This document shows positions 18,912 to 28,300 of a stretch of 64,000 nucleotides of DNA, piece by piece. The notes beneath the pieces were generated by a model. The model was given only the letters and a program-made list of their open reading frames with translations, searched no databases and was not told where the DNA came from. This DNA comes from Acidihalobacter aeolianus. Lineage in GTDB: Bacteria; Pseudomonadota; Gammaproteobacteria; DSM-5130; Acidihalobacteraceae. Positions within the stretch are counted from its first letter, which is position 1; every line of letters begins with the position of its first letter. The DNA is taken from the NCBI RefSeq assembly GCF_001753165.1, contig NZ_CP017448.1, positions 2,374,462 through 2,438,461 of the forward strand. The letters run 5' to 3'. The position numbers were made by a program, and so were the translations under genes.

Positions 18912-19469
18912 ATGAGGCCGCAGCACACTGAGGATAGATTGAACACGCATCTGGTAATCTCGGCCATCGGCGAGGACCGGCCTGGTATCGTCGAGGCCGT
19001 GGCCGGCGCCATCCACGATGCCGGCTGCAACCTGGAAGACAGCCGCATGACGGTACTGGGCGGCGCCTTCGCCATGGTGCTCCTGGCCAGCGGCAACTGG
19101 AACACGACCACCAAACTCGAAAAGGCCCTCGACCGGCTGGGCCAGGCCACCGGGCTGACCATCACCACGCAGCGAACCGAGCGCAAGCCACCGCGCAGCG
19201 ACCGTTTGCCCTACGCGATCGACGTCATCTCGCTCGACCAGCCCGGCATCGTTCACGAACTGGCGAGCTTCTTCGCCGAACGCGGCGTGAACATCCAGAA
19301 CATGACCACCACCACCTACGCCGCCCCTCACACCGGCTCGCCGATGTTCTCCCTGCACATGACCATTGAGATTCCGGGTCAGGCGCATCTCGCTGCCCTG
19401 CGCGACGAATTCCTAGATCTGTGCGACGGCTTCAATCTCGACGGCATCATGGAGCCGGTCAAGCATTGA
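18912..19469 (+). CDS. gcvR: GcvR-like double ACT-domain regulatory protein
   Basis: 185 residues with two ACT domains: THLVISAIGEDRPGIVEAVAG (first, partly) and YAIDVISLDQPGIVHELASFF (second region). The ordering and length match the glycine-cleavage repressor GcvR, which acts by binding GcvA; whether a GcvA partner exists cannot be seen here. The ATG at 18912 lacks a clear ribosome site; a TTG 27 nt downstream has GAGGA close by and is a real alternative start. Followed by bcp after 34 nt, an order common in gammaproteobacteria (dapA/gcvR/bcp). Confidence 0.82.
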   Translation: MRPQHTEDRLNTHLVISAIGEDRPGIVEAVAGAIHDAGCNLEDSRMTVLGGAFAMVLLASGNWNTTTKLEKALDRLGQATGLTITTQRTERKPPRSDRLPYAIDVISLDQPGIVHELASFFAERGVNIQNMTTTTYAAPHTGSPMFSLHMTIEIPGQAHLAALRDEFLDLCDGFNLDGIMEPVKH

Positions 19470-19503
19470 TCCCCGCCCCACCACTCAAATCAGGAGCGAC
19501 ACC

Positions 19504-19983
19504 ATGAGCACGACGCCCGCCATTGGCGAGCCCGTCCCCGGCTTCCGCTGCCCGTCCACTGCGGGTAACACCTTCGACTTCGCAACCCTGCGCGGAACCA
19601 GCGCGCTGGTGCTCTACTTCTACCCGCGCGACAGCACCCCCGGATGCACGCGCGAGGGCGAGGGTTTTCGCGATCTCTACGCACAGTTCCAGGATGCGGG
19701 CGCTGAAATCCTGGGCGTGTCGCGCGACAGCCTGGCCTCTCACGAGCGTTTCCGCGCCAAGCTGGGCCTGCCCTTCCATCTGCTTTCCGACGGGGACAGC
19801 AGCCTGTGCAACCAGTTCGCGGTGATCAAACCCAAGAACATGTACGGCAAGCAGGTCGTCGGCATCGAACGCAGCACATTCCTGATCGACCGCGAAGGCG
19901 TACTCAGATCCGAGTGGCGCAAGGTCAAGGTACCCGGCCATCCGGAAGCGGTCCTTGAGGCACTCAAGCAGATCCAGCAATAG
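19504..19983 (+). CDS. bcp: Thioredoxin-dependent peroxiredoxin (Bcp/PrxQ)
   Basis: 159 residues. Reduces hydroperoxides. Peroxidatic Cys48 is in FYPRDSTPGCT. The resolving Cys five residues later in E. coli Bcp is missing here (the stretch reads CTREGEGF), while Cys16 and Cys102 remain; it may be a 1-Cys enzyme or use a distal resolving Cys. Start has an AGGAG site 7 nt upstream. It lies 14 nt before phoH. Confidence 0.95.
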   Translation: MSTTPAIGEPVPGFRCPSTAGNTFDFATLRGTSALVLYFYPRDSTPGCTREGEGFRDLYAQFQDAGAEILGVSRDSLASHERFRAKLGLPFHLLSDGDSSLCNQFAVIKPKNMYGKQVVGIERSTFLIDREGVLRSEWRKVKVPGHPEAVLEALKQIQQ

Positions 19984-19997
19984 CTCCCGGAGGATAC

Positions 19998-21410
19998 ATG
20001 GCCCCGGCTCGACCCAAGAAACGGCTTTTCGTACTCGACACCAACGTGCTGATGCACGATCCCAGTTCGCTGTTCCGCTTCCAGGAACATGACATCTACC
20101 TGCCAATGGTCGTGCTGGAGGAACTGGACCGGGCCAAGAAAGGCGTTTCCGAGGTCGCGCGCAACGTACGCCAGGTCAGCCGGTTTCTGGACGACATCAT
20201 GGCGCAGGGCGACGCGAGCGCGATCAGCGAGGGGCTACGCCTGAACAGCGCACTGCTTGAGCACAGCAGCGAACTGGCGGCCAGTGGGCGGCTGTTCTTC
20301 CAGACCCATACCCTGCCCGCCGTTTTGCCCGAGACCCTGCCCGGCAACAGTCCGGACAACACCATCCTAGCCACCGCCCTGGCGCTGCAGAACGGCGGCA
20401 ACCACAGCCGCGTGACCCTGGTGTCCAAGGACATCAATCTGCGCATCAAGGCCAGCGTGGTCGGCGTGCACGCCGAGGACTATCACAACGATCAGGTCCT
20501 CGACGACGTCAACCTGCTGTACAGCGGCATGAGCGAACTCCCGCATGACTTCTGGGAAAACCACAGCAGGAACATGGATTCCTGGCAGGAAAACGGCCGC
20601 ACCTTCTACCGCGTCAGCGGACCACTGACGGAGGGGTGGTACCCCAACGAATGCCTGCGTCAGGAGGGCGACACCGGCTTTTCCGCCCTGGTGCGGGAGG
20701 TTGCCCCAGACCACGCGCTGATCGAGACCGCTGCCGACTACGGCAGTTCGCGCCATGGCGTGTGGGGCATCCATGCGCGCAACCCGGAACAGAATTTCGC
20801 CCTCAATCTGCTGCTCGACCCGGAGGTGGATTTCGTCACTCTAGTGGGGGCCGCAGGTACCGGCAAGACCCTGCTCACCCTCGCTGCAGGGCTCGTGCAA
20901 ACCCTCGAGGAAAATCGCTACAAGGAAATCATCATGACCCGCGTCACCGTGCCGGTGGGCGAGGACATCGGTTTCCTGCCTGGCACCGAAGAGGAAAAGA
21001 TGACGCCTTGGATGGGTGCCTTGATGGACAACCTGGAAGTCCTCACCAAGACCGAGTCGGGCGGAGACTGGGGACGCGAGGCGACCAACGACCTGCTACG
21101 CAACCGGATCAAGATCCGCTCGCTCAATTTCATGCGCGGGCGCACCTTCCTCAACCGCTTCATCATCATCGACGAGGCACAGAACCTCACGTCGAAGCAA
21201 ATGAAGACCCTGGTGACGCGTGCCGGACCGGGCACCAAGGTCGTCTGCCTCGGCAACGTGGCGCAGATCGACACCCCATACCTGACGGAAACCACCTCGG
21301 GCCTGACCTACGTCGTCGACCGCTTCAAGGGTTGGCCTCACAGCGGCCACATCATCCTCAAACGCGGCGAACGTTCACGCCTCGCCGATTACGCCTCCGA
21401 CGTGCTCTGA
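19998..21410 (+). CDS. PhoH family protein with N-terminal PIN domain
   Basis: 470 residues. The N-terminal PIN nuclease domain starts KKRLFVLDTNVLMHDP with its first acidic residue, further acidic positions following. The C-terminal PhoH ATPase (from about residue 260) has Walker A GAAGTGKTLL and a Walker B-like FIIIDEAQNL. Proteins of this fused type (PhoH2-like) have been described as RNA-unwinding ribonucleases. The start is preceded by GGAGG. It converges with the AI-2E permease gene; 12 nt separate the stops. Confidence 0.93.
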   Translation: MAPARPKKRLFVLDTNVLMHDPSSLFRFQEHDIYLPMVVLEELDRAKKGVSEVARNVRQVSRFLDDIMAQGDASAISEGLRLNSALLEHSSELAASGRLFFQTHTLPAVLPETLPGNSPDNTILATALALQNGGNHSRVTLVSKDINLRIKASVVGVHAEDYHNDQVLDDVNLLYSGMSELPHDFWENHSRNMDSWQENGRTFYRVSGPLTEGWYPNECLRQEGDTGFSALVREVAPDHALIETAADYGSSRHGVWGIHARNPEQNFALNLLLDPEVDFVTLVGAAGTGKTLLTLAAGLVQTLEENRYKEIIMTRVTVPVGEDIGFLPGTEEEKMTPWMGALMDNLEVLTKTESGGDWGREATNDLLRNRIKIRSLNFMRGRTFLNRFIIIDEAQNLTSKQMKTLVTRAGPGTKVVCLGNVAQIDTPYLTETTSGLTYVVDRFKGWPHSGHIILKRGERSRLADYASDVL

Positions 21411-21422
21411 CCTGCCGCACAC

Positions 21423-22502
21423 TCAGGGCGGCGGTGCGGCCGCATCGGCCCGCCGCACCGCCCCGACCCAGGCATGCAGCACGGCTTGCACCAGGGTCGC
21501 CAGCGGAATGGCAAAAAACACACCCCAGACGCCCCACAGCCCGCCGAACAGCAATACCGCCGCGATGATCGCGACCGGATGCAGATTGACCATCTCCGAA
21601 AACAGCAGGGGCACCAGCAAATTGCCGTCGATGAACTGGATCACGGCGTAGGCGCCCACCGCGTAGACAAATTCGCTGCCCAGCCCCCACTGCACATAGG
21701 CCACGAAGATGACCGGCAGGGTGACCACCGCCGCTCCCACGTAGGGGATGATCACCGACAGCCCCACCAACACCGCCAGCAGCAGCGCATAGTGCATGCC
21801 CAGCAGCGCGAAGGCGACATATGTGGCAAGCCACACCACGACGATCTCGACCAGCTTGCCGCGCACATAGCCCACGATCTTCAGATTGACCTCACGCCAG
21901 ACCTCGGTGGCGAGCGCCTGCTGCTGTGGCAGCAGCCCGCGCGCCCAGTTGAGCAGCAAAGCCTTGTCCTTGAGCATGAAAAATACCAGGAGTGGCACCA
22001 GCACGAGGTAGATGCTCAGGGTGATGAGCCCCAGCACGGAAGCCAGGGAAAGGCTCAGCACGTGCTGCCCCACACCGCCCAGGGCATGTTGCAGTTCGCC
22101 CATCATAGTCTTGATCTGGGCGTCGGTGACGAAATGCGGGTAACGCTGGGGCAGCATCTGCAGCGCTTCCTGGCCCTGCGCGATCATGTGCGGGAGTTCG
22201 CGCAGAAACTCCGTCACCTGGCGCGACAACAGCGGTGCGATACCCACCAGCATCAGCGCGACCACGGTCATGAACGCCAGGAACACGATCCAGACGGCGG
22301 GGGACCTCGGCAGCCCCAGACGAACGAGACGCAGCACCACGCCTTCGAGCACGAAGGCGATCACCAGAGCGGCGATCAGAGGGGCCAGCAGGTGCCCGAT
22401 CAGCAACACGACCGCCGCACCGGCGACGATCAGCAGGATCAGGCTAACGATCTGTGGATCGGAGAAGTAGCGTGTGAACCAGGCGCGCAGCAGGGCGATC
22501 AT
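21423..22502 (-). CDS. AI-2E family transporter (PerM/YdiK type)
   Basis: 359 residues with about eight membrane segments and a central amphipathic stretch. The family signature is visible near the C-terminus: LLAVLVGLSVIIPYVGAAV and FIDGNLLVPLLFSEMVNLHP. Despite the name, substrates in this family vary and AI-2 export should not be assumed. The start overlaps the preceding 128-aa gene by ATGA, so the two are translationally coupled. A second family member lies at 38.9-40.0 kb. Confidence 0.9.
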   Translation of the reverse strand: MIALLRAWFTRYFSDPQIVSLILLIVAGAAVVLLIGHLLAPLIAALVIAFVLEGVVLRLVRLGLPRSPAVWIVFLAFMTVVALMLVGIAPLLSRQVTEFLRELPHMIAQGQEALQMLPQRYPHFVTDAQIKTMMGELQHALGGVGQHVLSLSLASVLGLITLSIYLVLVPLLVFFMLKDKALLLNWARGLLPQQQALATEVWREVNLKIVGYVRGKLVEIVVVWLATYVAFALLGMHYALLLAVLVGLSVIIPYVGAAVVTLPVIFVAYVQWGLGSEFVYAVGAYAVIQFIDGNLLVPLLFSEMVNLHPVAIIAAVLLFGGLWGVWGVFFAIPLATLVQAVLHAWVGAVRRADAAAPPP

Positions 22503-22885
22503 TCAGAGGCGTCTTCGCGCCGGGCCTCCACATATTCGCGATAGTGCGTTTCGAAGAGCACTTCCAGCTCGTCAATCACCTCGACCGCCGCCCGCCCCTG
22601 CATGACATGCTGGGCCATCAGGGAAGACGTCTGATTAAGCATTTTCGCCTTGTCGAGCATCGGATAGGTTGCCGACAGGCGACGCACCGCCTTGACCACC
22701 GACTCCTTTTCTGGGCGTGTATGCGGCACGGGATCCTGTTCCGGCTCGGGTTGCTTAGGCGCTTTGGCGGCGAGAAACTCGGCGAATTCGAGCAGCGTTT
22801 TCCGTTCCGCCTCGGGAAGCGCCTCGAAAAAGGCGAGCAGGCGCTTGCCCGCCGCTGCCTTCTTGTTCATCGGCAGAGCCGGCAC
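22499..22885 (-). CDS. Hypothetical 128-residue cytosolic protein
   Basis: Not recognised. A soluble, charged, mainly helical protein: a basic N-terminus, the region LLAFFEALPEAERKTLLEFAEFLA, a proline-rich linker (KQPEPEQDPVPH), then a second helical half ending in acidic residues. GTG start chosen because GGAG lies 7 nt upstream; an ATG 15 nt further in lacks one. It sits between the pseudo-amidotransferase gene (4-nt gap) and the AI-2E transporter (4-nt overlap), which argues for a joint role. Confidence 0.75.
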   Translation of the reverse strand: MPALPMNKKAAAGKRLLAFFEALPEAERKTLLEFAEFLAAKAPKQPEPEQDPVPHTRPEKESVVKAVRRLSATYPMLDKAKMLNQTSSLMAQHVMQGRAAVEVIDELEVLFETHYREYVEARREDASE

Positions 22886-22889
22886 GACC

Positions 22890-23627
22890 TCACTCCACCT
22901 TCAGGGTGAATACGGGAGCCTTGTGACGCGCTCGCATCAACCCCAGAGCCTTGACCAGCGCAACCACCACCGCATCGGTCGTTTCCTGCATCTGCCCCCA
23001 TTCCATGCGCGCCTCACCCAGCAGGTCCGGAAGATTCGGCGCGGGATCGTGCCCCTCCTCCATGAGAATGTCCTCGATCATGCCCGGCTTCACCTCGGGG
23101 CGGAACAACATGCCGTAGGTCAACCGGTCGGGGCGGATTGCCAGCCAGCGGCCATCATCACCGACCAACACGGGCTCGATCCCGTCGGGCAAATCGACGC
23201 TGCCATGGTAGAGCGCCAGCACCCGACGCCCGTCCATCGCCTCGGCCAGTTCGTCGCCTTCGCCCGCGGCCGTCTTGCGCGCAGTCACGAACGTGGCCGT
23301 ATACGCAGGATCGGCGCGCCCGATACCACCCGCCGCCTCGGCCACCAGCAGACCGCCGAGGCCGAAGCCCACCACCGGGCGGCCAACCTTCTGGAACAGG
23401 TGGATCAGATTGAGCACCTCGTTGCGATAGGGCAGCGCCTCCTCGTCCAGGGTGGACGAGGCGCCACCGAGCACAAACAGACCGTCGAACTGACCCACGC
23501 TGGGCGGCAGTCCCTGCCCGAGGAACGGGCGGTAATAGTCGAAGCCGATATCGCGCTTCTCGAGTTGCTTTTCGATCAGTCCGAGAAATTCAGAGTAGGT
23601 GTTCTGGACGACCGCGTAGTTCTGCAT
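22890..23627 (-). CDS. Class-I glutamine amidotransferase-like protein lacking the catalytic Cys and His
   Basis: 245 residues with the GATase1 fold pattern. The oxyanion/nucleophile elbow reads RPVVGFGLGGLLVAEA: the Cys of the usual GICLGHQ motif is Gly89 here. The C-terminal YGMLFRPE (171-178) replaces the active-site His of FHPE by Arg176 while keeping Glu178. It therefore looks like a non-hydrolysing pseudo-enzyme. The ATG has a strong AGGAGG site; the longer open frame upstream overlaps the LysR gene. It lies 31 nt after the LysR gene and 4 nt before the 128-aa unknown. Confidence 0.82.
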   Translation of the reverse strand: MQNYAVVQNTYSEFLGLIEKQLEKRDIGFDYYRPFLGQGLPPSVGQFDGLFVLGGASSTLDEEALPYRNEVLNLIHLFQKVGRPVVGFGLGGLLVAEAAGGIGRADPAYTATFVTARKTAAGEGDELAEAMDGRRVLALYHGSVDLPDGIEPVLVGDDGRWLAIRPDRLTYGMLFRPEVKPGMIEDILMEEGHDPAPNLPDLLGEARMEWGQMQETTDAVVVALVKALGLMRARHKAPVFTLKVE

Positions 23628-23658
23628 GCTTCCTCCTACGTACGTCTGTGAACGCCGA

Positions 23659-24579
23659 TCAGTTCTTGGGTTGACCGTCCTCGGCATGCTCCTCGCAGTA
23701 ATGGCGCGCGAAGTTGAGCAGCTCTTCCATGGCACGCAAGCGGAATTTCTGCCGCTGCCGCACGAAGGAGAACGGTCTGCACAGCGGGGGATCGAGCGGT
23801 ACCGCCTTCAGGCGGCCGAGTTCGATTTCCTTGGCCAGGCTGGTGCGCGACAGGATGCTCACACCCATGCCCGCTTCCACCGCCCCCTTGATGGATTCCG
23901 ATCTGCCCAGTTCCAGGCACTCATTCAGGCTGTTGCGATCCAGACCCTGCTCGTCGAGGTACTCCATGATGACCTCGCGCGTGCCGGATCCCTCCTCACG
24001 GCAGATGAAGGGATAGCTGAAAAACGTCTTGGCCGCAACCGACGACTGGTCGGCCAGGGGGTGACCCGGCTGCACGACAGCCACCAGTTCGTCTTCACGA
24101 CAGATTTCCACAACCAGATTCTTGTTGGCCACCGGCGCTTCGACCACGCCTAGATCGATGATGTTATTTTCGACCATGGACACGATTCCTTCTGTGTTGG
24201 AAACACGCAGGCGCAGGTTTACATCGGGATGCTCTGCCTTGAAGGTGCCCAGCAGAGCTGGCAGCATGTACTCGGCGATCGTGGTCGACGCACCCACGGT
24301 CAGCGCGCCGCTGATATCACCGGTCAACTCCTTGATGGCATTATCCAGTTCGGTGTAAAGCTCGAAGATCCGCTCGCTGAACTGGTAGGCTATCTGTCCC
24401 GCTTCGGTCAGACTGACCCGATTGTGCGTGCGGTCGAAGAGCCGTGTATTGAAGTGATCTTCCAACTGGCGGATCTGAAACGTCACCGCTGGTTGTGTCA
24501 TGTGTAGGGTGTCAGCCGCCTTGGTAAAGCTCAGCAGCTTGGCGACGGTATAGAAAACCTGAAGTCTGCGATCAGCCAC
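23659..24579 (-). CDS. LysR-type transcriptional regulator
   Basis: 306 residues from the chosen GTG. The winged helix-turn-helix is near the N-terminus (FYTVAKLLSFTKAADTLHMTQ then QIRQLEDHFNTRLFDR), followed by the periplasmic-binding-like effector domain; the overall pattern is closest to the CbbR/YeiE/CysB-like branch. The open frame continues 33 codons upstream from a TTG, but LysR proteins normally begin right before the HTH, so GTG was preferred despite a weak ribosome site. Effector and targets unknown. It is read in the same direction as the next three genes, so it may head their operon. Confidence 0.88.
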   Translation of the reverse strand: MADRRLQVFYTVAKLLSFTKAADTLHMTQPAVTFQIRQLEDHFNTRLFDRTHNRVSLTEAGQIAYQFSERIFELYTELDNAIKELTGDISGALTVGASTTIAEYMLPALLGTFKAEHPDVNLRLRVSNTEGIVSMVENNIIDLGVVEAPVANKNLVVEICREDELVAVVQPGHPLADQSSVAAKTFFSYPFICREEGSGTREVIMEYLDEQGLDRNSLNECLELGRSESIKGAVEAGMGVSILSRTSLAKEIELGRLKAVPLDPPLCRPFSFVRQRQKFRLRAMEELLNFARHYCEEHAEDGQPKN

Positions 24580-24718
24580 GGTATCGAATAAATCCTCAAG
24601 GGGATCGGCGTGTAAGTCGGTGCATACTAGCAGCCCGCACGCGCTCGGGAAACTGAAAACGCGTCGTATTATCCACAACCTGTCGAGATCGCGACAAACG
24701 GTCGCAGTGAGCCGAACA

Positions 24719-25285
24719 ATGCATGAGGCATGGAAAAAGCTGGACCTGGAAGGCGAGGGATTACAAACCCTGAACGTGCGTTACAACCGCGCCATGCGGC
24801 GCACGTCCACGGCCTTCCCGCTGATGCTCGGCTTCCCCCTTGGCCTGCACCGCTGGTACCTCCGCGAACCGGTGGGCGCCATCGCCTACCCGCTGCTGTG
24901 CCTGTCCGCGCTGTGGTCCGGCTGGCGTTTCGGCGTCATCGCGGGGATCTCCGTGGGCGCCGTCGTGCTGGCGTTTCTGGTCTTCGACCTGTTCTGGGTA
25001 CCTCGTCACTGTGTGGCGTTCAACAAGGCCCTGCGCATGCGTCAGTTCCTGCAGCCGGGTCAGGCACCGCCGCCGGGTTACCGAGGGCGCTACGTCGACG
25101 AGGGCCTGGAGGACTACCTGCAAATCAAGGCGGGTGAGCGAGCGGGCCATCAACCGATGTCCGGGAACGCGCCGACACCGGCAGAAAGCTCGGCCAGCGC
25201 CAGCACACCGCCCTCGTTCAACGAGCAGGAAGCCATGCTGCGCGAGCTGATGCGAACCCGCAAGGAACACCGCGACACGGACTGA
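24719..25285 (+). CDS. TM2-like small membrane protein
   Basis: 188 residues. A short N-terminal cytosolic part is followed by FPLMLGFPLGLHRWYL, close to the TM2-domain pattern, then two to three hydrophobic segments (YPLLCLSALWSGWRFGV; GAVVLAFLVFDLFW). The C-terminal 80 residues are hydrophilic, with a Pro/Ser/Ala stretch and a charged end. ATG at MHEAWKK chosen because the upstream open frame lacks plausible protein features; no clear ribosome site. Divergent from the LysR gene and convergent on the RND pump gene. Confidence 0.7.
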   Translation: MHEAWKKLDLEGEGLQTLNVRYNRAMRRTSTAFPLMLGFPLGLHRWYLREPVGAIAYPLLCLSALWSGWRFGVIAGISVGAVVLAFLVFDLFWVPRHCVAFNKALRMRQFLQPGQAPPPGYRGRYVDEGLEDYLQIKAGERAGHQPMSGNAPTPAESSASASTPPSFNEQEAMLRELMRTRKEHRDTD

Positions 25286-25301
25286 AGCGCCGTCCCAGTC
25301 C

Positions 25302-28300
25302 TCAGGCAGCGCGTGAATCCTCGCGCCGCTGCCAAAGGTAATACATCAGAGGAATCACGATCAGGGTGAGCAGCGTGGACGCCAGGGTTCCGAAGATCAG
25401 CGAGACCGCCAAGCCGCCGAACACCGGATCACTGACCATCACTGAAGAACCGAAGATGATCGCCAGCGCGGTCAATAGGATCGGGCGGAAACGGATCGCC
25501 CCCGCCTCGACAACCGCCTCGACGAGTGGATAGCCACGCTTGCGGTACTCCAGGATGAAGTCGATCAACAGCAACGAATTGCGCACCACGATACCGGCCA
25601 GCGCAATGAACCCAATCATCGAAGTTGCGTTGAAGGGCATATTGAACAGCCAATGCCCCGGGAAGATACCGACCAGAGTCAGCGGGATCGCGCCCATCAC
25701 AATGATCGGTAGGGCGAACGACTGGTAGTAGGCCACCAGCAGCAGATAGATGAACACCAAGGCGACGATGAAGGCCGCGCCCAGGTCTCGGAACACATCC
25801 AGGGTCAGGCGCATGTCACCACCCCACAGCAGCTGATAGTGAGTCACGTCATGCGGCTGTGCGTCTACGAAACCGAGATTGGCCGTGCTCAGTTTCACCC
25901 CGTTAGCCAGCGTAGCGCCATCCAGCAGCTTGTTCAGGGTCAGCGTCGCGTAGATCGGGCTCGCGTTCAGCATATCGCCCATGACATAGACCACCGGGTG
26001 CTGATCGCGATCCAGGATCGGTTTGGCCAAACTGGAAGGTTCGATACGAACAAGACTACCCACAGGCACCGGATGCCCCTGTGCGTTAGTGATCTGCAGG
26101 TCACGCACCTGCTGAATCCATGAGCGGTCGGCCCGCTTGAGTCGGAGAATCAGGGTTACCGGTTCAGGCGAGTGTTTGAGACGCAAGGTGCCCACGTCGA
26201 TGCCCGCAATGTAGTCGTGGATCAGCTTCGCCACAGCGGCAGGAGCAACACCGGCCAGCATGGCCTTGCGCTGATCGACATGTACGACATATTCGGGTGC
26301 GTTCGCCGAAACCGAATCGTCGACGTTGATCATGCCGTAGACCTTTTCGAAGTCCTGCTTCACCAATGCGGCGGTCTGACGGAGGGTCGCGTAGTTCGGT
26401 CCGTAAAGCTCAGCGAGCACCTGCGAGCGCACCGGCGGCCCAGGCGGGGTCATGAACAACTTGATTCGGCTCAAAGGAAACGCCTGGCGCACCTGGGCCA
26501 TAGCCTTCCATATTTCGGTGGCGACCACGCTGGTGTGCGGGCGATCATGGCGGCCTACGAGGTTCACTGTGATCTGCGCCAGATTGCTCCCCTTGCGCAG
26601 CGCGTCACCGCGTACCATGCCGGCGAAACTCAACGGCCCGGTGCGCCCCAAATAGGTCTGGTAGTGACGCACATAGCGGTTGGCTGAGAGCACCTCTCCG
26701 ACCGACTGCGCGACCCGCCCAGTCTCGGCCAGGGCAGTTCCCGCCGGTGTATCGATCTCCACAACGAAGGTACTGACGTTGCCGTCAGGCAGCATCTGTA
26801 AACTGACCCCCAGCGGGCTGAGTGGGCCATTCATGCCCGACGGGCGGATAAACTGCCAGGCCGGCATTAGCATCGAGAGAATTAGCAGCAAAATCACCAC
26901 GGAGAAAAACACTGTTCGCTTGCGCCCACTGGCGAGCAGAGGACGAATTACAGCGACGTAACTGCGATGGAGCCAGTCTCGCGAGGAATGTCCGGCATCT
27001 TCCAGATCGGCCTGACGTGCCAGTGAGGCCATCGCCTTGCCGCGGAGCCAGCGATAAGCCACCCAAGGCACCACGATATAGGCCAGTATCAGCGAAGCGA
27101 CCATCGCCACCGGAACATTGATCGGTATCGGGCGCATGAAAGGGCCCATCATGCCACTGACGAAGGCCATGGGGATGAAGGCAAGGATCACCGCCACGGT
27201 GGCGATATTGGTGGGGTTACCGATCTCGTTGGTCGCACGTATCAGCATGTTGCCGTAATCGCGGCAGTCACTGTGATGCAGATGGCGATGGATGTTCTCG
27301 ATCACCACGATGGCCGCATCGACCAGCAGTCCCAACGACAGGATCAGGGCGAATAGCGATATCCGGTTGATCGTCTGGCCGATCACGTAGCCTACGCCGA
27401 GCACCACGAACAGCGTCAGCGGCACCGTCAGGGTCACGATCACCGCCTCACGCCAGCCGAGGAAGAACAGCAGGATGAATGCCACCACGATGATGGCGAC
27501 CACCAGATGCTCCATGAGGGTATTGACGGCATCGTTCGCGCGGCGTCCGTAATCGCGACTGACGCTGACATGCACGCCCTCTGGAATCATCTCGCGCTCC
27601 AGCCGATGCAACTTGTTCAGCACCGCCTGAGACACGGTCACGGCATTGGCCCCGGCGCGCTTGCCGATGGCGAGCGTAACCGCAGGCACCGCATTGGCCA
27701 GACCATGCACCTTGCCGGCATCGGCGGCACCATAAGCCTCGGTCACGAACTGATCATGGCTACGCGCGCCGTAATGGACCTTGGCTACGTCCTTGAGGTA
27801 AATGGGTTTGCCGTGCGCCTGGCCCACCACAATGTCGCCCAGACCGCTCACGCTGGCAAAGGCGCCATCCACCCGCAGATCGATCTGTTGGTTGCTGTTG
27901 ACCAAATGACCAGCGGGCATAACGACATTGGATGCCCGCAGCATCTTGATGACCTGATCCAGACTGACACCTGACGCCGCCAGACGACCGGGTTCGATGT
28001 GGATGTTCACGGCCGGGCGCTGGCCGCCAATGACGCTGCTGACACCCACGTCCGGCACGCTGCGCAATTGCTGCAGCACACGTTCGCCGAGTTCACGCAA
28101 GCCCACCTCGCCGAGCTTGTCGGAACTCAGCGTCACAGCCAGCACCGGGACGTCATTGATTCCAATACTCTTGACCAGTGGCTGACGCGTACCCGGTGGC
28201 AGGCTGTCCATATTGCGCATCAGCTGGTTGTACAGCAGCAGCAGGCTGCGCTCCTCGTTGGCACCGACCTGGAACTGCACCGTGACCACGCCGAGATCGT

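Noticed and set aside
18912-19469. Alternative reading of the double-ACT protein as a formyltetrahydrofolate deformylase fragment
   Set aside because: Only ACT domains are present, without a formyltransferase domain, and length and neighbours fit GcvR.
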